The notes under the pieces were generated by a model, which was given only the letters and a program-made list of their open reading frames with translations, did not search any database and was not told the origin of the DNA. Made by a program: the position numbers and the translations under genes. A DNA stretch of 64,000 nt from Setomelanomma holmii. Lineage: Eukaryota; Ascomycota; Dothideomycetes; Pleosporales; Phaeosphaeriaceae. The stretch lies in assembly GCA_010015745.1 (NCBI GenBank), contig ML978220.1:128969-192968 (forward strand), in the 5' to 3' direction. Positions 34,997 through 47,213 of this stretch are shown here, piece after piece (within the stretch, counting starts at the first letter, position 1; each line of letters starts with the position of its first letter).

Positions 34997-36906
34997 ATGC
35001 GCAGTTCCCGTGCTACGACTAGATCTCGAGTAGATAGCCCACCAGACGCTCTATCCCCAGCGTCAAACGTCACGGGGCCAAACACCACGAATCATCAGCT
35101 ACCAAAACCGCTACTTAGAGCCTCCACAACATTCTACGAGCGCATCGTTACTGACTGGTGGTGGTGGGAGTTAGGGAGCTGGCTCATCAGTTTCGCCTGT
35201 GTCGCTGCAATTGTGGAGCTCCTTTTGTACTATGATGGGAAGAAACAACCCAATGATGTGGTCAGAGGTATCAATCTCAACGCCTTTGTGTCTGTGTTCG
35301 CTGCAATCACGAAGGTTGCTATGATACTTCCAGTCTCGGAGGCGATCGGGCAACTCAAGTGGATGTGGTTTCAGAAGGAGAGGAGGCTCTTCAACTTCTT
35401 CACCTTCGACAACGCCAGTCGCGGGCCATGGGGTTCTCTACTTCTATTAGGCACTACGAGATGCAAGTGAGTCAATCCATGCTTACCTTTGGTTGAAAAT
35501 ATGCAACAGCATGTACTGATGGATCCTAGACATCTTGTCCCAATTGGAGCCGGTATCACGGTCTTGGCTTTGGCCTTCGAGCCGTTCTTCCAGCAAAGTG
35601 TATCTTTCGTTACCAAAGACGTTGTGCAGGGCTCCGGAACGGTCTCCGTTGCGGCATCTTATCGCCCCATCAGTGATCTTCAGTGTCCCGTGGCATCTGA
35701 ATTTCCATGGACTGGTGTGGACAATGGCGGAGCTTCTAAACGCACAGCACTAGAGATCGCAAACGCTATAACAGCCAGGAACTAGTTCGTCAGATCGACG
35801 TCTGCAAATTGTCCCACAGGTCGTTGCAATTGGGCGCCCTACTCCTCTCTGGGCGTTTGCCATAGGTGCCAGGATGTGTCTCGTTTACTTCGACATATGT
35901 GCCAGAAAAAGGCTTTGGCTTTGGGTAGTGGAGGCATCGGGGCTGCCAATCCTTGCGACTATGCGCTCAATACCACCTTCGTGACTGGTATGTGGAGTAA
36001 CTCAGGCTCCGTGTATACCATCGGCTTGACCACGATGGTGGTCAATAGGTATGTTCAAACGACATCCGGTGATGTGTATTTGAACTCCACCGTGTTCCGG
36101 AACACCCCTAATGTTCTCCTGGATTTCTACGTCGGATATACGGCTGGCGGAGATGCTCAGATCCTGCGCAATGCGACTCCGGTGCTCCACGAATGCGTTT
36201 TCAATGGTGCGTGACGACCTACGAGGCAGCTTACCGAGAAGGCCAACTTGAAGAGGAGCTGCAGTGTGTCTATTTGCCGCCAGATCTGAATACTGCGGTC
36301 GTCTTGAGGTCTCCGAATCGCGATCCCCCAACTTTTGGTGGCGCACCGAACGACCCGTTCACCATGATGGCCGCCGGGAAGACTTTCAGCGTCAATACAA
36401 ACACTACGCGACTTCTGAGCAACTCGATTAGCGCGAACCTCCCAACAATGCTGATGAACGATACTCTGGACTCTCAAGGACGATGTCCTGGGCGATGGAA
36501 CTTTGTACAGACTGGAACACATGATATAAATGTGGTGCTGGACCCGGTCACCGAAGCGATGACGAATCAGATGCGTACCTCAACTAACAACGGCACCGAC
36601 CTGGTTTATGGCGATGCATGGGGTGCGGAGATCTTCGCGAAGACACAACGGCTGCGGCTTTTGTTACCGGGACTTCTACTCTTGAGCACGCTCATCTTGA
36701 TTTCCACGACCATTGCTCAAAGTCGGAAGCGGCAGTTGCCCTCGTGGAAGTCCTCTGCATTGGCGATATTACTGCATGGACTGACAGAAGAAGTTCGCGA
36801 ACAGTTTGCGCAGGGTACTTCGCAGAGCGAAGTTGAGGCAGTATCGCAGAAGTTGCGCGTCAAGCTTATGTTGAATGGCGCACACGGTAGACTCATACCA
36901 ACATAG
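34997..36906 (+). pseudogene. DUF3176-type membrane protein gene, broken
   Basis: Matches the fungal DUF3176 membrane protein family: N-terminal FYERIVTDWWWWELGSWL, two membrane segments, a GPWGSLLLL segment, an intron near 35467-35529, HLVPIGAGITVLALAFEPFFQQ, a Cys-rich outer region (CPTGRCNWAPYSSLGVCHRC), a QWCVTTYEAAY motif, a C-terminal membrane segment near 36660-36715 and a cytoplasmic end. Two defects are visible: an in-frame TAG at 35783-35785 before the Cys-rich region, and a one-base loss in the TTTT run at 36198-36201, which shifts the frame between ATPVLHECV and QWCVTTYE. The rest is well preserved, so the loss looks recent or is an assembly error. Function of the family is unknown. 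Confidence 0.8.
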
Positions 36907-37007
36907 TGCTTGAGGGCGGAAACAGTCATATGACGCAGGATTTCAATGAAGTCTCTCGTATATCTAAACAACCGCCTCCGTAATTACATGGGAAGCATCG
37001 CAGTGGC

Positions 37008-37640
37008 TCACCGCCTGTTGAATAACCGGCGAGGTCTTGTATTGCCATATTTGCGTTCCTTCAGGGCGAAAAACTGGCTCACAAGCCTCTTCCAATCAAG
37101 CTCCCAAGTCCACAACTTTCGCTCTTCGTCCCAGGCTATGTCTCTTGAAAGCATCATTGATGCTCCCTGCCCTTGAACTCCGTTCACAGATACCCATGCC
37201 GCTGCTTCTTGCAAGCGCTTCTTCGGAAGAACGTTCGAAAGTTTCAAGTCTTCCAAGCTCTGCAGATCTTGACCTTTGCCAAGTGTCTCCGGCGACGTAA
37301 AAATCGCATCCTCCGGATTCGAGGCGAGTTTGTCAAAGCACAAGATTAATCGTGCGTGCGGTATGAATCCTGGCCAGACGAGAGCGCTGGTTGTTGGATC
37401 GCGGCGTGGGAGTGCAAGCGAGATCGCCAATCTAGGCAGATGGGTCGACACGTAAATTCTCTCTGCGAGATTCTTGAAGTCCCGAGAGACGAAGCGTACA
37501 ACTGTCCAGAGGTGTTGACTGTTAATACTGGACGTTTGCTCGAGAACGATCAGCCATAGCTCGGCTGGCAGGATGATTGTAGCGTTTCTGACTGCGCATG
37601 TTTTTGGTAGTAGGTCTGGACTTTGCATTGTAGCAAGCAT
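37008..37640 (-). CDS. F-box-like hypothetical protein, 210 residues
   Basis: Single-exon ORF with true ATG at 37640 (a second ATG lies five codons in). An F-box-like start, ILPAELWLIVLEQTSS, is followed by FVSRDFKNLAERIYVSTHLPRL, the pattern of small fungal F-box/2EXR-type proteins. The C-terminal half (AWVSVNGVQGQGASMM, WTWELDWKRLVSQFFALKE) is probably a beta-rich ligand region. The 3' ends of this gene and the DUF3176 pseudogene face each other about 100 bases apart. Target unknown. Confidence 0.65.
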   Translation of the reverse strand: MLATMQSPDLLPKTCAVRNATIILPAELWLIVLEQTSSINSQHLWTVVRFVSRDFKNLAERIYVSTHLPRLAISLALPRRDPTTSALVWPGFIPHARLILCFDKLASNPEDAIFTSPETLGKGQDLQSLEDLKLSNVLPKKRLQEAAAWVSVNGVQGQGASMMLSRDIAWDEERKLWTWELDWKRLVSQFFALKERKYGNTRPRRLFNRR

Positions 37641-38618
37641 TCTTGACGGACGATCGCTGAGCTATATGTTCGCTCGGTTGATGTACAAGCCACAACGCCT
37701 TGAGTCATACTGACAGGGGACCTGACTGGCTGCACAGCCGAAGATGCACAACACGATATAGTTGCATAGAACGTGCTACAGGATATGACTCTTCTGACTG
37801 TGAATCCAATCTGGCACTAGTATGCTACTGTTCCAAGAGTTAGTGTTGGTAGACTGAGAATTCCTGTCAGCAAGTTTCTCAGACGCGTCCTTGAGGACAA
37901 TCGGCTATACGAAAACGAAATTTGGCGAACCACCGTACTCAATCTCATCAAATCAGCTCTCTTTATTTTGCGACCCGCTAGAAGCAATTTTCAAGTGGGC
38001 ATCCATATGTCGCTCATCATGCTGAGAACATGCCTTAAATGGAGAGTTCTTGATGCTGGCTGTATGTGAGAAGAATCCTAAGTTAGATGCGAAGATACTA
38101 ATTCGATGATGTGCATCAGACGTGTCAGGTCCGTCGCTCAGGCCCACGAGCAGAAGCCAAGAGTATGCGGTGATGCAGGTCGGACCATGAAGCAAGCCCT
38201 TGCCGCCTGATTGTCGTCCTGAGACATCCACGTTTCGCCGCCTTCAATGCATCAATGCCTGGGCGCTTCCAGACTGTGCTTTTTGCATTACGGACAAGAC
38301 TCCGAAAGGACAATACGATTCCTGCAATAGTTTTGAAGTAGTTTTACATTCCATCAACAACAGTGTTATTCGATGCGCCATAGAAAGAAAAGCCAGCCTA
38401 CGTTCACTCAGAGCCAGTCCAACGAAGCGCCACGCTTCATGCTCCGTAGAGTGACTTTCTCGCACCTGACCCATCGAGGGACAGAAGTACGTTCTATGTC
38501 TTTGATATCAAAGGCATTTCTGAAAAAGAAATCGTACAATTACCGCGCCACATGCCATACCTCATGCGCCCAATGCTGTTCTCCCTCTCTTATCTCTTGA
38601 TTCTCTCAGTCTGCAAAC
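37641..38618. other. Intergenic, no gene seen
   Basis: About 1 kb between two minus-strand genes; no supported feature. Confidence 0.5.
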
Positions 38619-39792
38619 TTAGGCGATGAAGTCGCGAGCAGCGAACTTGAGGCGGTTGAATCGTCCACGGCCACGACCACGACCCGCTGTCTGGCTCTGC
38701 TGTCCTTGTTGTCCCTGTTGACCTTGACCTTGTTGTCCTTGGCCCTGTTGTCCCTGACCTTGCTGTGCGGTCTTGTTACCTCCAGCGTTCGCGTTGCCTC
38801 CAGCGTTCGCGTTGCCTCCAGCGTTCGCGTTGCCTCCGGCGTTCGCGTTGCCTCCGGCGTTCGCGTTGCCTCCAGCGTTCGCGTTGTTGTTGCCACCGCC
38901 AGCAGCATTGCCGACCGTAAACCTGATGCAATCATCCTGAGGGCCACGCTGAGCGACAGGCATGAGGACAGGCTGATGGTTGCTCGCGGAGGTCAAGGAA
39001 CAGGCGCGGTAAACACCATTAGGAAGGCCAGCCGCAAGCTGCGCACTGAGGAGTCCCTTTCCATTGCCGGCATCATTGATGCCCTTGAAGAAAGCAAATG
39101 TCTGAGCATCAAGCGCTTGTGTGGGGTTGGCGTTTCCTCCCATGTCTTGGACGGAAATGTGGGTATGGCCGACGATGGCACCTCCCTGCAATGCTTGAGG
39201 GGCGGCGTAATAAGTATTATCGGGATTCGTGAATGATCCAGCTACCAGATTTGCAACCTGCACAGAGAATGTGATGGGCGTGTTGGCTGCAACCGTCTGC
39301 CCATTCTGCGGGCTCGTGAAAACGCCAGACACCATTTTGTTGGAAGCAGGAATGTCACCCATCACTAGATGGATTAGTATCATTCCACTTTCACGTACCA
39401 TTCGACTTACCGATGCCGTTGCAGGATCCACCTTGAACCTGAAGACCGTTGGTCAGAGTTTTCCCCTGGCAGAAGTTGATGAAGTTGGCTGGGTCACTGT
39501 TTCGAGTTAGTGGATGATCGAGCGTCACACGTGAACGATTTACTCACGTCTTGGAAGCAGCTTGACCGGCCTCAGCATCACTGCCCAGACCATCTGCGTT
39601 ACTAGCTTTCTGAACGTTTGCTGGGTTCAAAGCCAACGCAGCATTTCCTCCGGCGTTGTTGTTGTTCTGGCCGTTTTGGGCGTTCTGGTTCTGTTGATTG
39701 TTTTGACCGTTCTGACCATTTTGACCGCCACGAACTTGAGCTTGGGCAACACCGGCTGCAAGCAGCATGGGAATGATAGTAGTGAATCGCAT
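38619..39792 (-). CDS. Secreted protein with Asn/Gly/Gln repeats (Egh16-like fungal family)
   Basis: Three exons (39792-39548, 39496-39411, 39364-38619) give 358 residues. A clear signal peptide (MRFTTIIPMLLAAGVAQAQ) is followed by an N/Q/G-rich low-complexity stretch, then a conserved core: FINFCQGKTLTNGLQ, CNGIVMGDIPASNKMVSGVFTSP, FAFFKGINDAG, and YRACSLTSASNHQPVLMPVAQ. The tail is built of about six NANAGG units, then QGQGQ repeats and an Arg-rich end. The core matches a secreted fungal family that I recall being mislabelled 'ribosomal protein S17'; its role is unknown. It probably acts outside the cell or at the wall. No GPI site is obvious. Confidence 0.75.
38778..38887 (-). repeat. 18-base in-frame tandem repeat, about 6 copies
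   Basis: Unit CCTCC(A/G)GCGTTCGCGTTG on the plus strand, encoding NANAGG on the minus strand inside the secreted protein. Copies differ by one silent A/G site, so the array is nearly homogeneous and probably prone to slippage. Confidence 0.85.
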
Positions 39793-41312
39793 GTTGATAA
39801 TTGATCGAGGCGAAGGTCAACAAGAACTGCGAGTGCGAAGGACTAGAAAGTAATGTTGAAAAGAGTGACTCCGACTGGCGGTAAATTAGAAGCAGATACG
39901 TTCAACGTGATCTGAAAGAGAATTAGAGGAAAGGAGGAGAAAGGAACGTAACCCTCAAATGGTAGACCTCGAATACTGAACAAGCGACTGAGGATGGTGA
40001 GAACTCAAGCTGGAGACCTCGCATGGTCTTTAAGTCCCTTGGCGACATACATGGCGTAAAGCAACAAGGCCAGGCGGCTCATGGTTCCTTGGGCATGAAA
40101 CCCACGATGAAGGCCGACACGTCGCAGCCTTCCATACAAGCATGCCTAAGAAAAGTGCACGGGTCACAGGAGTTTGCAGGCGCCTCGGCCTTGACTGAGG
40201 CTGCGATGAGAGCCGCTGCGGAGCAAGTGTGCGCCAGGCATTGAGGAAAGGCTGGCTAGAAACCGGTGGTGTCTGAAGTCTGGAGAAGCTCCGACACGGA
40301 GGGTGCGAGATCGTTCAGGCTAGCCGCTCACGGGACGCGCTAAACCACCTACGATCGATTCGACCCCTACCACATCCCAGGTATTTCCACTAGGATGATT
40401 TCGAGGACTGCAACTTCAAAACTCTCTGATGCCTTACTATGCGAAGAGCGGTAGCCGAATACACGGCAGGAATGTCTGAACCATCCCGATATCCGTTTCT
40501 AGCGTTTCTACCACCGTATTTCAGAGCTCCCATCGTATAGTGGCTCATACAGTGACCCGTGCCTTGATCCTACGGACGTGATTGGGTCTGCAGACGAGGC
40601 ATTGAGGCTCGCGTATGGGAAGACGAGGCATCACTGCAAGTGACAGTGATAGATGTAGCAGAAGCCAATGTGGACCGCTCCAGCTGCACTAAACGAGGTG
40701 TCGTTTTGAGGATATTGCTTCCTCCTTACGATCCTTTTCTCAATCTCTTTGTCTCGAAGATTCACGTTGACGGGTTTCTCGATGCCGAGTGCTGCCGAAT
40801 AGACTTCGACGATCAGAACGCTGACTTCTAGCATGCATGCCGTCGAGCGCATAACCATTGGTGCGCCTATGCGAGATTCCAAAAAGGGCCGTTCGCAGCC
40901 ATTATTCTATCAGCGTCGCTGCATTTTGTTTGGAAGATGACCTAGCAGAGGAAGTGGCCTTACTTTTCGGAATTCAACAAACCGGCTGAGGGTTGCCGAA
41001 TCGGAATCTGGATGAGCCTGCGGCACAGCAACAGCTGTAACGCCTCAGGCCCCCATTGTCGCATCGCATCCTGACATACTAGCGTCTGCAACCCATATCG
41101 ATACCGGTATTGTAGAAGACTGGGGCATTTTCTGCCGTGCTGTACATCTTTTCGCTCAAGGTTCATCAATGTGGCTTGGTACTTGTACCTCACTTGACGA
41201 CAGAGGGACCAAGAGAATATGGAACACCTTGGCTATCGATACTTGCGTCACCCCTCTACACGAAATGTGGATTTCTCATACAGGTACTGACAAGCAAGAG
41301 GGCCTCGTCCGA
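39793..41312. other. Intergenic, no gene seen
   Basis: About 1.5 kb holding the promoter of the secreted protein gene and the 3' flank of the PhzF-like gene. No supported feature. Confidence 0.5.
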
Positions 41313-42386
41313 TCATACTCTCAAGATTCCTTCCATGACAGGCACAGCTCCACCTTCGAGGAATACTTTGGAGATGTCGCCCCCGGTATCCATCTCGACA
41401 TCGATAAAGATCTCACTTCGCCGACCCATCTCAACGCCCTGAACAATTTCATACCTCGACGTCTCTTTTGGCTTCCCTTCCTTCAACGAGAGATACGCTG
41501 CCAGATCGGACGCTGCGCTACCCGTTGCAGGATCCTCCAGAGGGCCTTCGATCATTCTTGTCCTTATTTCGATTACTCCCGACGCACTCTTACCCAGTCG
41601 CACAAAGAAGTATGTCCCAACGAAAGTTTGATCCCAGCCTTCATCGAGTCCGGATATCTCTAGAGTCTGACCAGCCAGGTCCACCTGTTCGAGAGCTTCT
41701 AGACTGTCAAGTTCGACCAACACGAATGTCATGCCTTGAACGATGGATACTATAGGAAAAGAATCCTGCACCCGAGACTTCTTCTGGTGAAGAGCATCTG
41801 CAAGTCGAGGCTGCACCTTGAACATGCCGTCCCTACTCCATCTTTTCTCATGGATGTGGCTTTAGCTTCGTCAGCTTGTGTATCTGACCTAAGAGAAGGG
41901 GTGCACAGACACGTCGTGGGGAATAGCCGCTCTTGCTGTCTTCTTGGCCACATCATACCGCAGACCGACATGTCCTGCTTTCAACTCGAAGCTCGCTTCG
42001 ATGATGCCATCTTGGATACCACGTTCCTGAGCCGCCCTGGACAGAACAAAGCATGCCGTTCCGATGGTTGGGTGCCCTGTCGACCGATATCAGAAGTCTG
42101 GTCGCATCCGACCTGTGTCTTGCACTCCCAAGTACATACCGGCGAAGGGAAGCTCCTTGGTCGTCATGAAGATGTCAACTGTCCATTCATTCTTCTGGAC
42201 ATCTGCGTCCTTCTCGTGCAAGAATGTTGACTCCGAGAGATTGAACTCTCGTGCGATTATTTGCTTCTGGTCTTGGGTAATAGTGACGCCATGAGGGATA
42301 CGTACAATAGCCAATGGGTTTCCTTCATACGGCTTCGAGGTGAAGACATCGACGGTGATGAACTCGAGCTGCTGATCTGATGACAT
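41313..42386 (-). CDS. PhzF-family isomerase-like protein
   Basis: Three exons (42386-42140, 42076-41911, 41832-41313) give 310 residues, the usual size for PhzF proteins. The start EFITVDVFTSKPYEGNPLAIV is the family hallmark; the catalytic Glu sits in AREFNLSESTFL; then PFAGHPTIGTACFVL, and late GPLEDPATGSAASDLAAYL. Family members have the diaminopimelate epimerase fold; phenazine PhzF is an isomerase, but most fungal members have unknown substrates. No phenazine gene lies nearby, so a phenazine role is unlikely. The junction of exons 2 and 3 uses a weak donor (GTCTGT), the only one I found that keeps frame and avoids a TAG. Confidence 0.87.
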
Positions 42387-45300
42387 TTTGGTTGTGAATA
42401 TGACTGACTAGCATAGCTTGCACCGAGCTGTTGGAGAAGCGTGAACTACGGCAGGGATGACTCATCATAGGGCTTACACCCAGCAACGTTTTCACATTCG
42501 AGCCTTCGTGCTGTCCCAAGATGTCGCAACAGATGAGGGTGTTTGAATTTTTTCTGCATCGTATGTATAGCGCTGATACAGTAGAGTCGTCGGTCTTCGA
42601 GACGCCCAGCTCAAAGCGCGTAAACTTTCCCAGACTCGCGTCGATGCCATAAGCTCAGTAGCGATCGAAGCGCCCGACAAGTCGAAATATGGTTCTCGAG
42701 CACACCCGCCTATGCAGACCTCAGGAGTCGTGGCCGCCTCCCGCATGGGCAAGGCGAGGTAGTTATGGGAAAGTGAGACCCAACTGATGACGTATGTAAG
42801 CTCAAGGAGTAAGTTCAGCTGCAAAGCACGAACAACACCACAGACCACACGATGTATTTGTGAACGGTTACACTTCCGCTCAACGCTCGTATACGTGCTA
42901 CAGTCGCCATCAGCGCCACAAACTCGCAAGGTTTCGCAAGGGCGGACTTGCCTCATTCGAGCTCACAGCTGATTGCGCAACCTTTATGCAAGAGTATAAA
43001 CCTTACGAAAGTCAGCGCGTGGCGCTGCGTCTTGCCATGGCTATTGATCTACTCGCAATCAATGCACTCTGTTCTCGTTCACGAGTATAACACTGCCCGA
43101 TTAGGAAGCAAGTCCAAGTGCGCGGAGAATCAGCAGCCCAAGACCTTGGGTGTGGCAGAGCACGAGCACGGGCAAACGAGGCATGTACATCGTGCCATCT
43201 GTGCGATGCTGGGAACACTGACCAGGTCCACCGAAGATCGACTCGGAGAATAATTTCGAGGTCTTGTTGACCTTCCCCGCGCGTGCGCGTCGCCGTTGCG
43301 CGCTTCTATTGTTTACGCTTTTAATAAGATTTATTGAGATCCCGCCAACCGTCAATAACTGCCCGCTATGCAGGTACGACGGCTCCGCAGAAAAGTGAGC
43401 CAACGAACGGTCGAGTCGCGACTCCACGAGCTAGAGGAGTAATCTCGTTCCTGAGCCTCTGGCTTGACCCCGCTGAAGTCCAAGGCATCCATCAGCTCGT
43501 CAATTTCGGCGAAGAATACCACCGTCTCGCTAGTTTACCAAACTGTTGCGAGGAATGGGTTGCTATCATGATCTTGGCGGTCATGGGACCACAGCATGAA
43601 GCTGTTCTTGCACTAGGATTGTCCAGGTGCATGCTACGTCTGGGACCTAGCACAGAAAGCAAAGGGTCGCAAAAGACGCTTGGAGTCTAGCAACAACATG
43701 CCTATCGATCCCATTACCTGACAACATATTCCAACAGGATAGGGTACAGGTCGCGGCGTGCCATCAGTATAATCCGACTCCCTCCGGATATTGACAGATG
43801 TCAAGCTTTTCGCCGCTGCAGCCCAGATTCCACCACTGCGGCAAGCACTGCGCGTCTCAAAGATATCGTCACCTTGAAGCACCTATTGAACTTCTTTTTG
43901 TTGGATAAGCAACACAGTATCTGCTATCGAGATACCTCGAGGCCCGATATCCCACACATGAAGGTGTAACATCAGCATGGGGGCGCGGCCGCAATGAGGG
44001 ACGCATTGATGCACCTCCCGCTCGCGGGCAAGGAATCCGTCGCCTGTGATCGTGCTCGAGCCGTGAGGCGCAGACTACCGAGTCCAGGCTGTCAGAGCCG
44101 AATCTCGGGAGCTGAGTTTTGGGGTCTGCTTCGCCGCAATTGTCCCTTTTCACTGCAGATTTCGTGTCCCAGACAACGTCACACTGCAATACAAGACGCA
44201 TGTCCTGGTGAAAAGGAGGTTCTATTATGGGTGTCAACCGTTGGGCTGTGCCACTGACACGATCTGAAGCACAGATAAAGTTCTGGCATGGACAATCGAG
44301 GGCTGTTGTCGACCCCCTGGCCGCTTGTCTGAGATCATCGGACTCGTAAGAGTCGGCACAAGGCTGACCCTGCAAGCTACCAGCTGCAGCTTCACGGCCG
44401 ATTATTTTCTGATTGGCTGCGCGGAAGAATTCGCGACGTCTTAGTGGAGGGCTAGAGTACCTTTTGCATGCCCAGAAGTGTAGTGTGCATGTTCAGGAGA
44501 AGCTGCAGCAGCGTGCAGTCATGAGTTCGTCCGTGTTCAAAAGGTAAACAGTGCAGTGCAGCAGCGAGGAAGTTAGAGCGCCGGGCCCGCACGTGTGCGT
44601 CGACTCGAACAGCCCCGTCTCCACTCGTCGGCCAAACTGGGCAATGACAGAGACCGGAAAGACAGACCCTTCCGCCAGCGCTAGCTCGTGGAACATCCGC
44701 TTCTCCAGCGTTTGAACCATGGAACTGCTCCTGACAGCTCGCGGCAGCCGCCTCAAGCGCATGCAGGGCGCGGCCTCGAGGGTTCTGGATACACAGAGAA
44801 CGCTCAGTTCCAGTTCCTGCTGCCCGCACGCTTCGGCAAGAACACCCACAAGGCCTGTTCACGAGAGTGATGTGATGAGAGGAGCTGCACCGAGGCGGGG
44901 CGGCGTCGAGGCCGCCTCTGTGTGCTGAGAACGTTGCAAATCCAAAAGCACTATGCCGCTTCGAGGCCGCATGGGCTGACTACCAGCTTCCCCGACCACC
45001 AACGATGAACCCTGCGACGCTTCTTCTTCCTCTGCACTATGATCCCTGCAGGTGGATCCTGGCCGGCGCGGGCGTGATGGTCGCGTTTGTGGTTTGGCAC
45101 GCATGTGGCGCCCGCAGGAGCCGGGTTGGAGACGATTCGTAGAAAACCCTTCCAGCCCACAGTTGGTGTATCGTCCTCTTGCTCTCCAGCACCTCTCGAA
45201 TCCAGCGCTGTGTTTGCACATCTCCTTCCCTTACCCCATTCGCACCGGCAACCGACGTTGTCACGGCTGCGTTTGCCCCTCATTATTTGTTGACGTGTCT

Positions 45301-45773
45301 GCATCTGGTCCCAGGTGCACGTTTCCACCCCACCCAAACAGTGACGACCGGGATCGTCGCCTGGAGTCGAGCATCCGTGCAATCATCCGGACCATAGAGA
45401 CTCGACCTGTGTGCGGAGATATACGAGTCGCCTTTTCCACTGCAGCTTCATTTGTCGCTACTACATAGTCCCTCTTTTCACCGCGGCAATTCCCCGGCTT
45501 CCTATCGCGACTTCCTTTCTTATTCTCACTACGCTCTGGCCACCCCCCACCAACCCCACATCAAGCGCTCACCTCTTCTCACGGACCGACTCTACTTTCT
45601 CCATCCACCGCAATCACATAGATTTCTTCGGGACGGTGTGATCTTCCTACGACGTGTTAGGGCAAAGGGTGCTTAAGGCCTGCGGCGCCCGAGATCAGGC
45701 AAAACAGAAGTTCTGGACCTTCAAAACATCGCCGTAAACATCGACACCACCGCGCATCCGCGCCAATATCGCA
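42387..45773. other. Gene-poor 3.4 kb
   Basis: No gene can be supported. One minus-strand stretch at about 43440-43545 reads ETVVFFAEIDELMDALDF and could be an exon or remnant, but no start or partner exons are found. The last 1.2 kb before 45774 is pyrimidine-rich and is probably a long promoter or 5' leader of the following gene. Confidence 0.4.
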
Positions 45774-47213
45774 ATGTCCTCACGTCACTCCCGCAGCGCG
45801 TCTGACGAGAGCAATGTCACCTCGATGTCATACATTCTCGAGCACGTCCTACAGTATCCCGGCAGCTATGAAATTCCGCTACGGACGATGTTTACCCTCA
45901 ACTGCGTGCCTCGATCGCAACCATTACCCAAGGACCTTTCGCGCGGGCAGACATCGAACAGCAATTCTGCAAATTCATCGCCTATCACCGGGCAAATGGC
46001 CTGGACTGGCGCTGAAACCGCAACCATGAGCTTCACATCGCAACTAATGACCCACCTCAACTCGCTTCCCACACAACCTAGCTCATTACCACCAACGTTT
46101 ATCGTCAATTTCGTGAACCGTTGCTTTCATAGCAACTTGCAGCTCGTGGATTTTCCCCAGGCGCTTACCGCTCTTGACTACCTTCGGGACTTGGAAACAA
46201 GAAGGCGCAAAGAGATGATTGCGGCATTCGAGCGCGTACACATTTATGCAGATACGTACGACTCTGACATGGAGAGCATGGCGAAGAAGTTTCCCGGCAT
46301 CGCCCTTTGGGTCAGGAATGTTGAAGGGAAGAACAAGAAGGCGGAGAATTATTATGCTCAACTGTGGCTCGGCCTGCGTCGATGGGTAAGTCGGTTTTTA
46401 AGCTTAATGTCGTAAATCGTCTGACTGAAGGTTTAGATCATGATCAATGAGCTCTCGATGCAGCCGTTTAACAAATTGAACTGCATGGGAATGCTCAACA
46501 CATTGTTGCCTCCTATGCCAAACCAAACCAAGCTTCCTTCGCCTCTGCTTAATCCTCAGACCCTAAAGGATGAGCGTGACGGCTTCTTCGACTATATCCG
46601 TCTTGTTCAAAAGAACGGTCCCGAGGTCCTCAAGCCCGTCATGGCTATGAATAGGGCCCCGGAGGATGAGACTGGCTGGCCTTCTGTACAGAGGGTCGTC
46701 GACAAATACACGAAAGTTGCCAAGCAGATGATTGACGACTGCCTTGCTACTGCAGGGCCCGAGTCCTTTGAGCGCTATTCAACAGCCAAGAAGACAGACT
46801 CTGGTGTAAGCTTTGGATCTCAACGTCGACCAAGTGTGGGTTCGAGTCTCCACAGGGAACACATGCCCGAGCCACTGCCCAGCTTCACCACCACTACTAC
46901 CAAAGGTCCCAGCACTCTTGAGAGGATCACGCGCGAGTTTAGACGTATGCGAGTCAAGCCTCGAACTGACGTCGACGAAATCGTGCAGGTCAAACAGCGC
47001 ACCCCAGCCGACGCTCTTCCCCAATCGGGCGACAGCACTGGCAGGAAGTCACTGAAGAAGGCAAGATCGCTAGCAAGTCTCAAATTCGGCAACGGATCCT
47101 CACTATCATTGGCTAGCAGAAAGGGAAGCGACGCGCCCGTTTTCGACCCGGAGCAGATGAAAAAGCACCGCATGTTTTACGAGGCAAATAAGAGCAGTAT
47201 CGGTCATCCTTAG
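45774..47213 (+). CDS. Hypothetical protein, 462 residues
   Basis: Two exons (45774-46385, 46437-47213) join in phase across a GTAAGT/TTTAG intron with CTGACTG branch. The protein starts with a Ser-rich segment, then YILEHVLQYPGSYEIPLRTMFTLN, a helical middle (NRCFHSNLQLVDFPQALTALDYL, KKFPGIALWVRNVEGKNKK), and LNCMGMLNTLLPPMP just after the intron. The C-terminal third is basic and Ser/Thr-rich with several possible phosphorylation sites (RRPSVGSS, KKARSLASL). No membrane segment or signal peptide is seen. The well-formed intron and even composition support a real gene; I do not recognise the family. Confidence 0.8.

Noticed and set aside
38706..39236. 176-codon plus-strand frame rich in Val/Arg/Leu repeats
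   Set aside because: It is the antisense of the NANAGG/QGQ repeat region of the secreted protein.
41313..42386. Phenazine biosynthesis locus suggested by PhzF similarity
   Set aside because: No other phenazine genes are nearby; PhzF-like proteins are widespread with unrelated roles.
42492..42956. 154-codon minus-strand frame
   Set aside because: No recognisable domain, no ATG-supported context or introns, and Cys/Arg-rich composition; not supportable as a gene.
46839..46848. tRNA B-box-like GGTTCGAGTC
   Set aside because: It lies inside the coding exon of the hypothetical gene and no A box or cloverleaf is found upstream.
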